A stretch of 64,000 nt of DNA from an uncultured Collinsella sp. (GTDB taxonomy: Bacteria; Actinomycetota; Coriobacteriia; Coriobacteriales; Coriobacteriaceae): NCBI GenBank assembly GCA_900542905.1, contig UQPF01000003.1, positions 1 through 64,000 on the forward strand, written 5' to 3'. Below are positions 18,045 through 29,062 of the stretch, piece after piece. The notes beneath the pieces are model-generated. The model was not told the origin of the DNA, ran no database searches, and was given only the letters and a program-made list of their open reading frames with translations. A program made the translations under genes and the position numbers. Every line of letters begins with the position of its first letter. The stretch's first letter is position 1.

Positions 18045-18061
18045 GAAGCGAAAATGGCTCG

Positions 18062-18880
18062 CTAGCCGATGGCGTTTTTGAGCTCCGCACGGCGCTTTTT
18101 CATGCCGGTCATAACGGCATTGCGCAGCTCGGGCATGCGCGCGGTATCCATCTGGGGCACGCCCTCGAGCTTATAGGGAATCCCCAACTGCTCATATTTG
18201 ACGACACCCATGGTGTGATACGGCAGCATTTCCAGGCCCACCACGTTGTGCCATGGAGCGATCAGGCGACCGAGTGTCTCACACTCCTCCACCGTGTCGG
18301 TAATGCCCGGCACCACCACGTGACGGATAACGACCTTGATCTTGCGACGGGCAAGCTCATCGCCAAACGCCAGGATGCGCGCAGGATCGCATCCGGTCAA
18401 CTTCTTGTGCTCAACCGGATTGGCATGCTTAATGTCGAGCAGCACCATATCGGTCTCGTTGAGCACAGCATCGAACTTCTCCGGATGCTTGGGATCAAAC
18501 GCATAGCCACAGCTGTCTAGGCAGGTGTGCACGCGTCCGTCGGGGTTGTTGTGCATCATGCGGAACAGGTCGGCTAAAAACGCGGGCTGCAGGAGCGGTT
18601 CACCGCCCGAAACGGTAATGCCGCCGCTACGGTAGAACTCATGGTTGCTCTGGAACTCGTCCATCAGATGCTCGACGGTCACCATCGTGCCGCCGTTAAC
18701 CGACCAAGTATCGGGATTGTGGCAATATGCACAGCGCATGGGACAGCCTTGGACAAACACTACGAAGCGAATGCCGGGGCCATCGACCGTTCCCATCGTC
18801 TCGATCGAATGCACGCGACCCAGGGCATATGCAGAGTCCTCGGGATGAGCGTCCACACCCTCAAGCGTCATCTCAGCCAT
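18062..18880 (-). CDS. pflA: Pyruvate formate-lyase activating enzyme
   Basis: Radical SAM enzyme that installs the glycyl radical in pyruvate formate-lyase. 272 residues, slightly longer than E. coli PflA. The iron-sulfur cysteines are Cys46, Cys50 and Cys53 (GCPMRCAYC), preceded by TVDGPGIRFVVF. The SAM-binding GGE motif is present (TVSGGEPLLQ). Unlike in E. coli it is not next to pflB: its substrate genes lie 8 kb away. The start is uncertain within the first few codons. Confidence 0.93.
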   Translation of the reverse strand: MAEMTLEGVDAHPEDSAYALGRVHSIETMGTVDGPGIRFVVFVQGCPMRCAYCHNPDTWSVNGGTMVTVEHLMDEFQSNHEFYRSGGITVSGGEPLLQPAFLADLFRMMHNNPDGRVHTCLDSCGYAFDPKHPEKFDAVLNETDMVLLDIKHANPVEHKKLTGCDPARILAFGDELARRKIKVVIRHVVVPGITDTVEECETLGRLIAPWHNVVGLEMLPYHTMGVVKYEQLGIPYKLEGVPQMDTARMPELRNAVMTGMKKRRAELKNAIG

Positions 18881-19072
18881 TCCCGCTACCTTGCCTCTCT
18901 TTGGTTTTCGCCAATTAAAACGCCAGAGCCATTTTAGCCCATACGCTTGCGTTTAAACGTCTCGGGCCAGAATGGCACGCTTCAATCTGCCCCCTACCGC
19001 CATGGCAGGGACTTATATCGATCGTATGGCTGCTGAGCACTCGCGAAAGTGAGAAATGCTCGTCTGCAGCCT

Positions 19073-19936
19073 TTACGCCTTAAGCGTAAGCACCGCGCCA
19101 AAGGCAGTCGGACCACAGTGGCTCGAGATCACACCGCCGACCTGAGTCCAGGTGATGTCCTTAAAGCCGAGTTCATGCGCGTAGACCTCCATATCATCGC
19201 GCAGCTCCTCGGAAAGGCCCACCGAATACGCCAAACCAATGTGCGAGTAATCAATATCGCCCTTGGCAACCATGTGGTCAATAAAGGCGCGGGCGCATTT
19301 GAGCATGGAGCCGCGGAACTTCTTGGTCGCCACAAACTTACCGCCCGTCACCTCAATACAGGGCTTGATTTTGAGCAGGTGGGCACCAAGAAACGCCATG
19401 TTGGACAGGCGCCCGCCGGCCTTGAGGAAGGCAAGATCGGTGGGAACAAAGCCCAGTAGCACGCGGTCCATGACGGAGTTCGTAAAAGCAAAGATCTCTT
19501 CGACGGTGGCATCGGGGTGAGCCTCGATGTATTTGGCAGTCTCGACGACAACGAGCGACTGGCCCACCGAGACAAAGCGAGTGTCCATGGAGAACACGTA
19601 GTCGCGGCCCTTAGCTGCAATCTTGGAGGACTGATGCGAACAGGTCGTGGCCTCGGAATACGCAAGATGCAGAATAGTCGCGTCGGGCTGCTCGGCATGG
19701 ATGCGGTCGTACACATGAGCAAAATCCGCAGGCGCACAGCCACTGGTTTTGGGCATCACGCCAAACTCGTTGCAGCGCGAATAAATCTCAAGCGGATCGA
19801 TCGAGCCGTCCTCGACGGTCTCGTCAGCAATCGTGACATGCATGGGCACGCGCACGATGCCGTAGCGCTCGCAGAGCTTTGGCGTCACATCCGAACCAGA
19901 CTCAACCACGATTACGTACTTGCCCATTATCATCAC
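19073..19936 (-). CDS. DegV family fatty-acid-binding protein
   Basis: About 285 residues, the usual DegV size. The N-terminal VIVVESGSDV, the middle KTSGCAPADF and the segment TDLAFLKAGGRLSN are family features. DegV (FakB-like) proteins hold a fatty acid and may present it to a kinase partner; no FakA gene is in the window. The frame opens GTG-ATG-ATA-ATG; any of these may be the start, with ATG at 19933 or 19927 most likely. Confidence 0.88.
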   Translation of the reverse strand: MMIMGKYVIVVESGSDVTPKLCERYGIVRVPMHVTIADETVEDGSIDPLEIYSRCNEFGVMPKTSGCAPADFAHVYDRIHAEQPDATILHLAYSEATTCSHQSSKIAAKGRDYVFSMDTRFVSVGQSLVVVETAKYIEAHPDATVEEIFAFTNSVMDRVLLGFVPTDLAFLKAGGRLSNMAFLGAHLLKIKPCIEVTGGKFVATKKFRGSMLKCARAFIDHMVAKGDIDYSHIGLAYSVGLSEELRDDMEVYAHELGFKDITWTQVGGVISSHCGPTAFGAVLTLKA

Positions 19937-20111
19937 GACCTATCTCAACGTCGACTTTCCAATACCAAGCACAGGCCACCACACTGTTGCGCAACAGCAT
20001 CTAAGCGCCAAAGAGACGCCGCCCCTTGCACACAACAAAGGACAGCGTCTCCCTGGAAAACTCCGTGCTTGGCTGAGATTTTACACGGTTTATAAATGAG
20101 TGTTACTTATC

Positions 20112-20144
20112 CCGCAAACGGTAGCTATACGCGATAAACGGTAG
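20112..20144. promoter_or_regulatory. Two AAACGGTAG boxes upstream of the degV gene
   Basis: GCAAACGGTAG (ending 20124) and ATAAACGGTAG (ending 20144) are direct repeats 20 bp apart, about two helical turns. They resemble the CCGTTC motif found at the sugar promoters in this window. Confidence 0.4.
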
Positions 20145-20203
20145 TTCGCTGCGGCAACTGCAACACATTCCGCCCAGCAAGTCCAATCGTGCCCCATGCA
20201 CGG

Positions 20204-21646
20204 TTAATGCACGAGGCGGTAGAAATTCATCGATGCCGCGCCCTCGGCGTGCAGCTCCATCGCCGGAACCGCCGGCGAATAGGTACGGCTCGTAAGTGCC
20301 GCCTCGCCGCCATTTGCAAAAATCTCGACCATCGTAGTGTCCGAAAGCACGCGCAGGTCGCGAAGCTCGCTGAGCTCGATCGACCTCTGGTCGCGCCCAT
20401 AGCCTTCGTCACCCATGTCGAGGGTAAGCATCCCGTCTGCATAGCACACAAAGACACCCTTGCGGATTTCGAGCTCGACCATCTTGGCGCCCTCACAGGA
20501 AACCACAAGATCAAACAGGCGGCCCGGCTCCTCAACGGTTTCACCGCCTGTCGCGCGAACGCAGTCGCCGCGCATCCTCTCAATCTCGTGCGCCGGTTGC
20601 TGGCAGAGCTTGCCATCGCGCATGCTCAGCTCTCGCGGCACCGTCAACGCGCACTGCCACCCGCGCGCCACCGTCGGGTTTTCTGCCGTCGCATCGGGGC
20701 AACCCGACCATCCGATCATCAAACGCCGGCCTGCAGTATCCTCAAAGGACTGCGGAGCATAGAAATCAAAACCGGCATCGACCATCGGGGGCATGCCCTG
20801 CCCGACGATTTTAAAGCTCGGCGCCTCCCAATCGGCCTCGATAGGGAACCACACGCACTGATGCGGATTGCGGTAACGCCAACCATCGGCAGGCACACCC
20901 TGCGGACAGCAAACGAGAATAAGCTCGCCATCGAGCTCAAACAGATCGGGGCACTCCCACATAAAGCCAAACTTCTCGCCCAACTCAATGCGCGTCGCAT
21001 AGCTCCAGTCCTCAAGATTGCGCGAGGTATAGACAAGCACGCAGCCACGGTCGTCTTTCGTACGAGCACCCAGAACCATGTAGTAGATACCATCGTGCTC
21101 AAGGATCTTGGGGTCGCGCACGTGCGTACCGATATCGTCGGGGTAATCGACCGGTCCAACAGCTATGCACTTCTCGCCCAATTCGTCGGGATTCTCGGCA
21201 ACCATATGAATCTGGTTTTGCTCACGGCCCGTCAACACGTAGTCGTAATCATCGCGGTCAAAATGCTTGACGTTGCCGGTATAGAAGTAGTGAATCTTGC
21301 CATCACGTACAAAGGCAGAACCAGAATACGCTCCGCTCGAATCCAAATCGGAATCGGGGAACAGCACGGGGCCGTGATTCTCGTACGTCACAAAATCCTT
21401 TGTCGTCAGATGGTTCCAAAGCACTGGACCGCCATGCGCAGCATCGAACGGATCGTATTGATGATAGATGTGATACGTATCACCAATCTGAACCAAACCG
21501 TTGGGGTCGTTGAGCCAGCCAAGCTCAGGCTCCACATGGAACAGAAGCCTATCGGGGTCGGACGCGATGCGAGCCGCCGTCTCATCCTGTCCGACACGCC
21601 ACTGCTCATAGTCCGCGCGTGTCACCTTGTTTTTTTGATTTAACAT
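20204..21646 (-). CDS. scrB: Glycoside hydrolase family 32, sucrose-6-phosphate hydrolase type
   Basis: 480 residues. GH32 signature WLNDPNG puts the nucleophile at Asp47. The transition-state stabiliser RDP is at 177-179 and the acid/base is Glu231 in WECPD. A C-terminal beta-sandwich follows (about 340-480). It would hydrolyse sucrose-6-phosphate delivered by the PTS protein encoded upstream. No signal peptide, so cytoplasmic. Last gene of a minus-strand sugar operon; a hairpin (21671-21708) lies between it and the PTS gene and may reduce its expression. Confidence 0.9.
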   Translation of the reverse strand: MLNQKNKVTRADYEQWRVGQDETAARIASDPDRLLFHVEPELGWLNDPNGLVQIGDTYHIYHQYDPFDAAHGGPVLWNHLTTKDFVTYENHGPVLFPDSDLDSSGAYSGSAFVRDGKIHYFYTGNVKHFDRDDYDYVLTGREQNQIHMVAENPDELGEKCIAVGPVDYPDDIGTHVRDPKILEHDGIYYMVLGARTKDDRGCVLVYTSRNLEDWSYATRIELGEKFGFMWECPDLFELDGELILVCCPQGVPADGWRYRNPHQCVWFPIEADWEAPSFKIVGQGMPPMVDAGFDFYAPQSFEDTAGRRLMIGWSGCPDATAENPTVARGWQCALTVPRELSMRDGKLCQQPAHEIERMRGDCVRATGGETVEEPGRLFDLVVSCEGAKMVELEIRKGVFVCYADGMLTLDMGDEGYGRDQRSIELSELRDLRVLSDTTMVEIFANGGEAALTSRTYSPAVPAMELHAEGAASMNFYRLVH

Positions 21647-21670
21647 CGCCGTTGACTTTCTCGTCTATGG

Positions 21671-21708
21671 GGAAGGACGCTCGACTCACACGAGTCGAAC
21701 GCCCTTCC
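21671..21708 (-). terminator. Hairpin between PTS gene and GH32 gene
   Basis: GGAAGGACGCTCGACTC pairs with GAGTCGAACGCCCTTCC at 15 of 17 positions around a 4-base loop. No clear U-run follows, so it is more likely an attenuating or processing site than a full terminator. Confidence 0.5.
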
Positions 21709-21747
21709 TCAAATGGACTTATCCTCAGATTACACTGAACGGCTCAA

Positions 21748-23199
21748 CTAGAAGCTAACGTCGAAGCCAGCGCCAGCGCCCTCTTCATCGGTGGTCGGCA
21801 CGCCCTTTGCCTTGTTGTAGGCAAAGATCAAGACGATCGGCACGATAAAGGCGATGAGATTGCCAGCCACATACCACACGAGGGTCTCGGGCGTGACGAT
21901 GAGCAGGCCAAGCACGCCGGTCAGACCCTGACCGATAGCGCGCACCTCAAAGAGCTTGACGAAGGCACCGCCGCAGCCTGCACCGATGCATGCGCAGATG
22001 AACGGAATGATCGAATAGCGCATGTTTGCAGCAAAGATAGCGGGCTCGGAGATTCCGACCAGCGTCGGGATAAAGGACGACATGCAGATGTTGCGCTCTT
22101 TGGAGTGCTTCTTGTGAATGAGGTACATACCGATGGCGCCGCCGCCCTGGGCGATGATGGAAACCGACCAGATGGCCTGGATGTAGTTGAAGCCAGTCGT
22201 GGCAACAAGGTTTGCCTCGATACCCTGGATGAACTGATGCGTACCGGTAACGACGAGCGGCTGCAGGAACGCGGCGAAGACAAAGGCGCCAAAGACGCCC
22301 ATCCTGTTGTACAGGACATCGATTACGCCAGCGAGGACGTCGCCGATCAGGTTGCCGAGCGGGCCGAACACGGTGAACAGGGCGACGTTAGCGAGAATCA
22401 GGGTAACGGTCGGGACAAAGACGAACGAAACGACCTCGGGGATGTACTTCTGGGCAATCTTTTCGACCTTGGCCATAAACCAGGCAGTCAGGATTGCAGG
22501 GAATACGCCGCCCTGGAAAGCAACCATGGGAATGGATAGCGGACCGAAGTTCCAGTACTCAGCACCCGTCGGGTCCATAACGAACGTGTTGCGGTTCATA
22601 AGGCTCGGGTGAACCATGACGATACCGACGAGGATGCCCAGGATCGGGTTACCGCCAAAACGCTTGACCGCGCTGTACATAACCAGGACAGGCAGGTAGT
22701 CGAACGTGGTGGCGATAATGGCAAAGAAGCTTGCGAGGTTCTTGAGGAACTCGCTGTGATCGGCGAGGCTGCCTTCCATGCCAAAGAGGCCGTTGGCAAC
22801 GATCAGCGACTTAAGGCCGATGATGATTGCAGCGCCGACGAAGGCGGGAATGATGGGGATAAAGATGTCCGAGAATACCTTGAGGACCGAGAAGAACTTG
22901 CCCTTCTTGTCCGCCTCAGCGCCCTTGACCTCGGAAGCACTGATCTCCTTAACGCCCGTCAGAGCCATAAACTCATCGTAAACCTTGTTGACGGTACCGG
23001 TACCGAAGATGATCATGAGCTGGCCGCTGTTGTACAGCACGCCCTTGACGCCATCGATGTTCTCGAGCTCGGCCTTGTTGTATTTGCTCGTATCCTTGAG
23101 CACCAGACGCAGACGGGTCACGCAATGCGTGGCGCCCTCGATGTTCTCCAGTCCGCCGACGTTGTCGACGACTTGCTGGGACACTGCCTTGTAGTCCAT
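21748..23199 (-). CDS. PTS sugar transporter subunit IIBC, glucose/sucrose family
   Basis: Imports and phosphorylates a sugar, most likely sucrose given the two GH32 neighbours. The N-terminal IIB domain has its phospho-cysteine at Cys26 (GATHCVTRLRLVL). The IIC membrane domain with about ten spans follows (about 105-470). There is no IIA domain; a IIA from elsewhere must serve. 483 residues from the ATG at 23199, chosen because GGAGAGG precedes it; an in-frame ATG 12 bp upstream exists. Middle gene of the LacI - GH32 - PTS - GH32 run. Confidence 0.92.
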   Translation of the reverse strand: MDYKAVSQQVVDNVGGLENIEGATHCVTRLRLVLKDTSKYNKAELENIDGVKGVLYNSGQLMIIFGTGTVNKVYDEFMALTGVKEISASEVKGAEADKKGKFFSVLKVFSDIFIPIIPAFVGAAIIIGLKSLIVANGLFGMEGSLADHSEFLKNLASFFAIIATTFDYLPVLVMYSAVKRFGGNPILGILVGIVMVHPSLMNRNTFVMDPTGAEYWNFGPLSIPMVAFQGGVFPAILTAWFMAKVEKIAQKYIPEVVSFVFVPTVTLILANVALFTVFGPLGNLIGDVLAGVIDVLYNRMGVFGAFVFAAFLQPLVVTGTHQFIQGIEANLVATTGFNYIQAIWSVSIIAQGGGAIGMYLIHKKHSKERNICMSSFIPTLVGISEPAIFAANMRYSIIPFICACIGAGCGGAFVKLFEVRAIGQGLTGVLGLLIVTPETLVWYVAGNLIAFIVPIVLIFAYNKAKGVPTTDEEGAGAGFDVSF

Positions 23200-23244
23200 G
23201 TTCCTCTCCATTCCTTTTCTAAATCATAAAACGGTTCGTTGCCG

Positions 23245-24627
23245 CTACAGAGACGCGATCGTTGCGTTTGCGCACTTGAGCGCACCGTCGGTGACGGTAA
23301 GCGCCACACCCTGGCCCTGCTTGTTGCAGAAGCGAGCGTTGAGCGCAACATCATCGACAAAGATGGTCGCGATGTCGTCGTCGACGACCAGACGCACATG
23401 GTGAGTGCCCTCGCCCTTAAAGAACAACGGACGCTCGAGGCCCATGTTGTTGACCTGGAACCACGGGTACTGGGGAGCCGGCGTGAACTCGAGCTTGCCC
23501 TCGCGCAGGTTGGCGCGGAACTCATAGGCAAGACCGGTCTCGGCGTCCTCGGCGAACTTGACCGAGAAGCCGGCAGCGTTACCGCCGAGCTCAATGTCGG
23601 CATCGAGCAAGTAGGTGGAGCCGGCATCCGCGGCGAGCACCTGCTCGACCTTGCCCGACTCGCAGGAAAGCTCAAAGGTCTCGACTGCCTTAGCCTCGCC
23701 AAAGGCGCCAAGCATGCTGTCGGGGAGCTTGGTGCCGAGCGTTCCGTCGGCACGCTGAACGATCTCGAGGGGCATAAAGGTGCCACCCCATAGGTAAGAG
23801 CTGGGGTCGCCGCCCTCGTCACGCGTAGGAACCCAACCAAAGAGAACGCGACGCTCGCCATCGAATGCGGTGCGAGCGGCGTAGTACGCGCGGCCGTCGA
23901 AGGAGTCGTCAGCGGGGGTAATCCAAGGACCGTTGATGGACTTGGACATGCGGTAACGGGTCTTGTTGCCGTCGCTGTACTCGGAAAAGACGAGGTACCA
24001 CCAGTCGCCCATCTTAAAGAGATCAGGCATCTCAAACATGGTGTACAGGCCCGGGTTCCACCAGTCGCCCTGGAACTCCCAGTTGGTCAGATCCTTGGAG
24101 GTGAACTTGACCAGGCGGCCGGTCATCAGACGCTTGTCCTCGCCCACACGCGTGCCGAGGATGAGCATGTACTCTTCGTTCTCCTCATCCCAAAGCACAA
24201 AGGGATCGCGCCAGTTGCGGTCATCGTAACCCTCCTGGGGCGGAAGCAGCGTCTCGGCGATGTTCTTCTCCCACTTGACGGCGTCGTCACTCGTTGCGTG
24301 AAGAAGAACTTGCTTCATCAAACGTGCGCGGACCTTATCGCGATTGCAACCAGTGTAGAGCGCATGGTACTTGTCGCCCACCTTAAACACCGTGCCGGCA
24401 TAAACGTACTGGTCGACCTCCTCGTCGCCGCCGCGCTCAAGGCTCTCGCCAAAGTCCTTGTAATTGACGAAGTCCTTGGTCGTAGCGAGTGCCCAACCAA
24501 ACGGCTCTCCGAAAGGTCCGGGGTTACGCGTGTCGCGCTGATGATAGAGATAGAACGTGCCATCCTCGCCGTACGGCATGATGTCGCCTACCCAAATTCC
24601 CTCAGGCTGGTAATACACCTTATGCAT
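23245..24627 (-). CDS. Second GH32-like hydrolase with altered nucleophile motif
   Basis: 460 residues, distantly related to the first GH32. In place of WxNDPNG it has IWVGDIMPY (Asp15 as the expected nucleophile). NWRDPF (140-142) supplies the RDP motif and FEMPDLF gives Glu199 as acid/base. A C-terminal beta-sandwich domain follows (about 320-460). The family includes fructan-active enzymes that act on oligomers or other fructosides, so it probably widens the substrate range. Start at 24627 follows AAAGGAAG; the frame could extend 15 codons upstream through the promoter, which argues against that. First structural gene after the operator pair. Confidence 0.85.
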   Translation of the reverse strand: MHKVYYQPEGIWVGDIMPYGEDGTFYLYHQRDTRNPGPFGEPFGWALATTKDFVNYKDFGESLERGGDEEVDQYVYAGTVFKVGDKYHALYTGCNRDKVRARLMKQVLLHATSDDAVKWEKNIAETLLPPQEGYDDRNWRDPFVLWDEENEEYMLILGTRVGEDKRLMTGRLVKFTSKDLTNWEFQGDWWNPGLYTMFEMPDLFKMGDWWYLVFSEYSDGNKTRYRMSKSINGPWITPADDSFDGRAYYAARTAFDGERRVLFGWVPTRDEGGDPSSYLWGGTFMPLEIVQRADGTLGTKLPDSMLGAFGEAKAVETFELSCESGKVEQVLAADAGSTYLLDADIELGGNAAGFSVKFAEDAETGLAYEFRANLREGKLEFTPAPQYPWFQVNNMGLERPLFFKGEGTHHVRLVVDDDIATIFVDDVALNARFCNKQGQGVALTVTDGALKCANATIASL

Positions 24628-24670
24628 CCGAGACTTCCTTTCCCACGAGATACTAACTCGGTACATCTGC

Positions 24671-24710
24671 AAGATATGTCAATCGTTTTCATATGTCAAA
24701 CGTTTTCACA
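24671..24710 (-). promoter_or_regulatory. Promoter with tandem LacI-type operators for the GH32-PTS operon
   Basis: On the minus strand TTGACA (24694-24699), a 17-bp spacer and TATCTT (24671-24676) form a good promoter. It is overlaid by two 17-bp direct copies of an operator, TGTCAATCGTTTTCATA (24677-24693) and TGTCAAACGTTTTCACA (24694-24710, plus strand). Binding would occlude both promoter boxes. Confidence 0.75.
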
Positions 24711-24740
24711 TCAATACGTCTTTTCGCAGTTCCAGTCGTC

Positions 24741-24771
24741 GGCAAACGGTTGACATATGCCGGCGAACGGT
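24741..24771. promoter_or_regulatory. Additional operator-like and CCGTTC-type boxes
   Basis: GGCAAACGGTTGAC (24741-24754) and CGGCGAACGGT (24761-24771) lie upstream of the GH32 promoter. The second matches the window-wide CCGTTCRCGG palindrome. Confidence 0.45.
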
Positions 24772-24811
24772 CATCAGAGGCGTTTGAGGAATTCTTTTGG
24801 CACGGGATGAA

Positions 24812-25822
24812 CTACGCGGTTTTGCCCTCAATGAGTTCAACGGGGAGCTTGATATTCGATTCAGGATTATCGCCGTTAACAAGAGCGATGATGGATTGCG
24901 CCGCGAGCTCTCCGATGCGATCGATATCTTGGCGTACGGTTGTTAAGTCAGGCATAAACGTCATAGTGCGGCGGGCACCATCCGCGCCCACGACCTTAAT
25001 ATCGTCCGGAGCGCTCAAGCCGCGCTGCTTCATAATGTTGAGGCAGATGGCCGCCATCGTGTCGTCTCCCGCAAAGATGCCGTCAATATCGGGGTTCTCA
25101 TCGAGGATCTTCGCAACGACCGCGCTCTTTTCGTCATCGGGCTTAACGAACTCGACCTCACGGACAAGCGCGGGCAAACCGGCCTGCTCAACAACATCGA
25201 GGTAGGCATCGGTACGCTTATTGGCAGGCATGCGCATGCGGCTATTGCTGCGCAGGCACAGGATGCGTGAACACCCGTCATCGATCAGGCGACGCGTGGC
25301 AAGTTCGCCGATGCTATAGCTGTCGCTCGCAATCTGAACAGAGGCCTCGCCAAGGTCGCAGTCGATACCAACCAGGCTCAAGCCCATCTCGGCATATGCC
25401 TCAGCACCGATATTGAGGGAGTTGACGATGACGCCGTCGACCATATTGCGGCGGAGCATGTCAATATAGGAACGCTCAAGATCGGGTCGATTGGCGCTGT
25501 TGCACAGCAACATCTTAAAGCCGTTTTCCGCCAACGTGCGCTCGACCGCCTGCACAACCTGAGCATGGAACGGGCTGCTCACAAAGGGAACGATCATGCC
25601 GATAAGGTTCAGGCGACCGTTGAGCATGGCACGGGCGATATCGTTGGGCGTATAGTTGATGCGCTCCATCGCGGCATGGACCTTATCGCGGGTTTCTTGG
25701 CTAATATAGCCGCGATTATTAAGCACGCGAGATACCGTAGTGGGCGAAACCCCCGCCACCGCTGCAACTTCCTTGATGCCAGGCTTAGCAGAATCCTTAG
25801 AACGAGCGCCCTCGCGAGCCAT
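24812..25822 (-). CDS. LacI family regulator of the GH32-PTS operon
   Basis: 336 residues. The N-terminal LacI helix-turn-helix is KEVAAVAGVSPTTVSRVLNN, followed by the hinge and a periplasmic-binding-like effector domain. It lies directly upstream of the sucrose/fructan genes on the same strand and an operator copy (25843-25859) precedes it, so it is probably an autoregulated local repressor. Start at 25822 is chosen for the GGGGGAGGG ribosome site; the frame extends 7 codons further. The basic N-terminal extension before the HTH (about 15 residues) is unusual but harmless. Confidence 0.92.
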   Translation of the reverse strand: MAREGARSKDSAKPGIKEVAAVAGVSPTTVSRVLNNRGYISQETRDKVHAAMERINYTPNDIARAMLNGRLNLIGMIVPFVSSPFHAQVVQAVERTLAENGFKMLLCNSANRPDLERSYIDMLRRNMVDGVIVNSLNIGAEAYAEMGLSLVGIDCDLGEASVQIASDSYSIGELATRRLIDDGCSRILCLRSNSRMRMPANKRTDAYLDVVEQAGLPALVREVEFVKPDDEKSAVVAKILDENPDIDGIFAGDDTMAAICLNIMKQRGLSAPDDIKVVGADGARRTMTFMPDLTTVRQDIDRIGELAAQSIIALVNGDNPESNIKLPVELIEGKTA

Positions 25823-25842
25823 AGCACCCTCCCCCATCAACA

Positions 25843-25859
25843 TGTCATACGTTTACATA
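25843..25859 (-). promoter_or_regulatory. LacI-type operator before the regulator gene
   Basis: TGTCATACGTTTACATA matches the operators at 24677-24710 at most positions, indicating autoregulation. Confidence 0.55.
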
Positions 25860-25972
25860 CGAACAAAGCATACCCCAACAAGAGCGGGAAGACGGTAACA
25901 GTACAAGTAAGTAAACGACTCATCCAAATAATTAGGAGAGTTCCGCCTAAAGGGTGACTACACAGGACCCCA

Positions 25973-26100
25973 GCCGGGGCTGTTTGGGCTACTTTCCAAA
26001 ACATTTCCGCAGGACGCAAAGGGCTCCGCCGCGCGAAGCGCGCAGCGGAGCCCTTTGCATGTCCGAGGACGTTTTGGAAAGTAACCCAAACAGCCCCGGC
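25973..26100. repeat. Family-1 bipartite hairpin, copy E
   Basis: 30-bp outer arms (25973-26002 with 26071-26100; one G-U compatible difference). 14-bp perfect inner arms (26016-26029 with 26045-26058) cap a CGCGC-GAA-GCGCG tip. Boxes ATTTCCGCAGGACG (left) and GTCCGAGGACGTTTT (right). Ends 23 bp from the stop of the glycyl-radical gene. Confidence 0.85.
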
Positions 26101-26123
26101 GATCCTGCGGGAGTTAAACCCCT

Positions 26124-26375
26124 TTAGAACTTGTCGTGGAAGGTACGCGAAATGACCTCGTCCTGCTGCTCCTTGGTGAGCGTGTGGAAGTTCACGGCAT
26201 AGCCGGAAACGCGGATGGTCAGCTGCGGGTACTTCTCGGGGTGAGCCTGAGCGTCGAGCAGCGTCTCACGGTTGAAGACGTTGATGTTCAGGTGGTGGCC
26301 ACCCTTCTCGGCGTAAGCGTCGAGCATGTGGACCAGGTTATCGGCCTGAGTCTCGGAAACTTCAGAAACCTTCAT
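26124..26375 (-). CDS. Glycyl-radical domain chain of pyruvate formate-lyase
   Basis: 83 residues equivalent to the C-terminal domain of pyruvate formate-lyase. [15 protein letters not shown] and [17 protein letters not shown] are nearly identical to the end of PflB, with the radical glycine at Gly58. Unlike E. coli GrcA it has no N-terminal extension. It starts where the neighbouring catalytic chain stops, so it complements rather than duplicates it. The ATG at 26375 has AAGGAG 7 bp before it; the longer frame (98 residues) runs through the intergenic hairpin. It is the second gene of the operon, 85 bp behind pflB. Confidence 0.9.
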   Translation of the reverse strand: MKVSEVSETQADNLVHMLDAYAEKGGHHLNINVFNRETLLDAQAHPEKYPQLTIRVSGYAVNFHTLTKEQQDEVISRTFHDKF

Positions 26376-26398
26376 AATGTGTCTCCTTCGATTAATAG

Positions 26399-26418
26399 GC
26401 GCCGGCCGAAACCGGCGC
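26399..26418 (-). repeat. GC-rich hairpin in the pflB leader to the glycyl-radical gene
   Basis: GCGCCGG and CCGGCGC arms of 7 bp around a 6-base loop, about 25 bp before the ATG of the small gene. No U-run follows on the minus strand, so it is not an obvious terminator. It may stabilise the upstream message. Confidence 0.5.
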
Positions 26419-26435
26419 ACTAATCAGTAATCGTT

Positions 26436-26458
26436 ATTGTTAGTATAGCACTAACAAT
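26436..26458. repeat. ATTGTTAGT palindrome just behind pflB
   Basis: Perfect 9-bp arms (26436-26444 with 26450-26458) with a 5-base loop, beginning 2 bp after the pflB stop. It could be a binding site or an RNA hairpin. Confidence 0.5.
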
Positions 26459-26460
26459 AG

Positions 26461-28512
<2,052 letters not shown>

Positions 28513-29062
28513 TGTGTAACCACGCTCCTAGTTACGTGTAATGCGGCGCTCTCTCACACCGCTGCTTATTGAATTCTTGAATTTTCGGCTTGCACTACCG
28601 GCTTCTTCCGTTCTTCACCACATGTTGGTGCAGGGAAAAACGTTTGTCCACCTTGGAACTGCAACCCAAAACCCAAGATTTCACCCGTTTGAGAAGGATA
28701 ACATAGCGACTCTCTCCATCTGGGCTGTTATATGTTTCTTTTTTTATATCATAAGGGCGTTTTTTACAAACCCGCAGGAAATGCGAGCGTGAACAACTAC
28801 CGTTCACCGATTTGTTTAGTTTTTTCCTTGCCTTTGTACGACGTTCACTCTAGCTGTTATGCCAGCTTTATCAGGGTAAAGTACCTCTGAGTAGGCTTTA
28901 GGACATGCCCAACGATCTGCCCCTAACTTTGTTGGTACCGACGGTGTACGGAGATCGCCTAAAGGTAGTTTTCTAGGCATGACCCAAAAATCTACCGTAT
29001 AGGGCGCGCGTGCAAGGGTATCATCTTTCACCGAAAATAGTTTCTAGTGTTAGGGGTTTTCG
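28513..29062. other. Intergenic region between pflB and the MarR gene
   Basis: AT-rich in its left half, which should hold the minus-strand pfl promoter. An ACCGTTCACCG box is at 28799-28809. A second copy of the GCATGACCCAAAAATCTACC sequence (from 28977) forms a weak hairpin with AGGTAG at 28963. An 83-residue plus frame at 28541 has no ribosome site and is discounted. Confidence 0.5.
28799..28809. promoter_or_regulatory. CCGTTCRCGG-type box upstream of pflB
   Basis: ACCGTTCACCG within GAACAACTACCGTTCACCG, about 290 bp upstream of the pflB start. It matches the motif seen at the lac and gal promoters. Confidence 0.45.

Larger units (their letters stand above)
17746..18061. other. Intergenic region with two hairpins
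   Basis: Carries the 19-bp-arm hairpin at 17904-17970 and the CTGTCCC-loop hairpin at 18002-18044, and presumably the promoter of the minus-strand hydrolase. No gene is seen. Confidence 0.55.
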
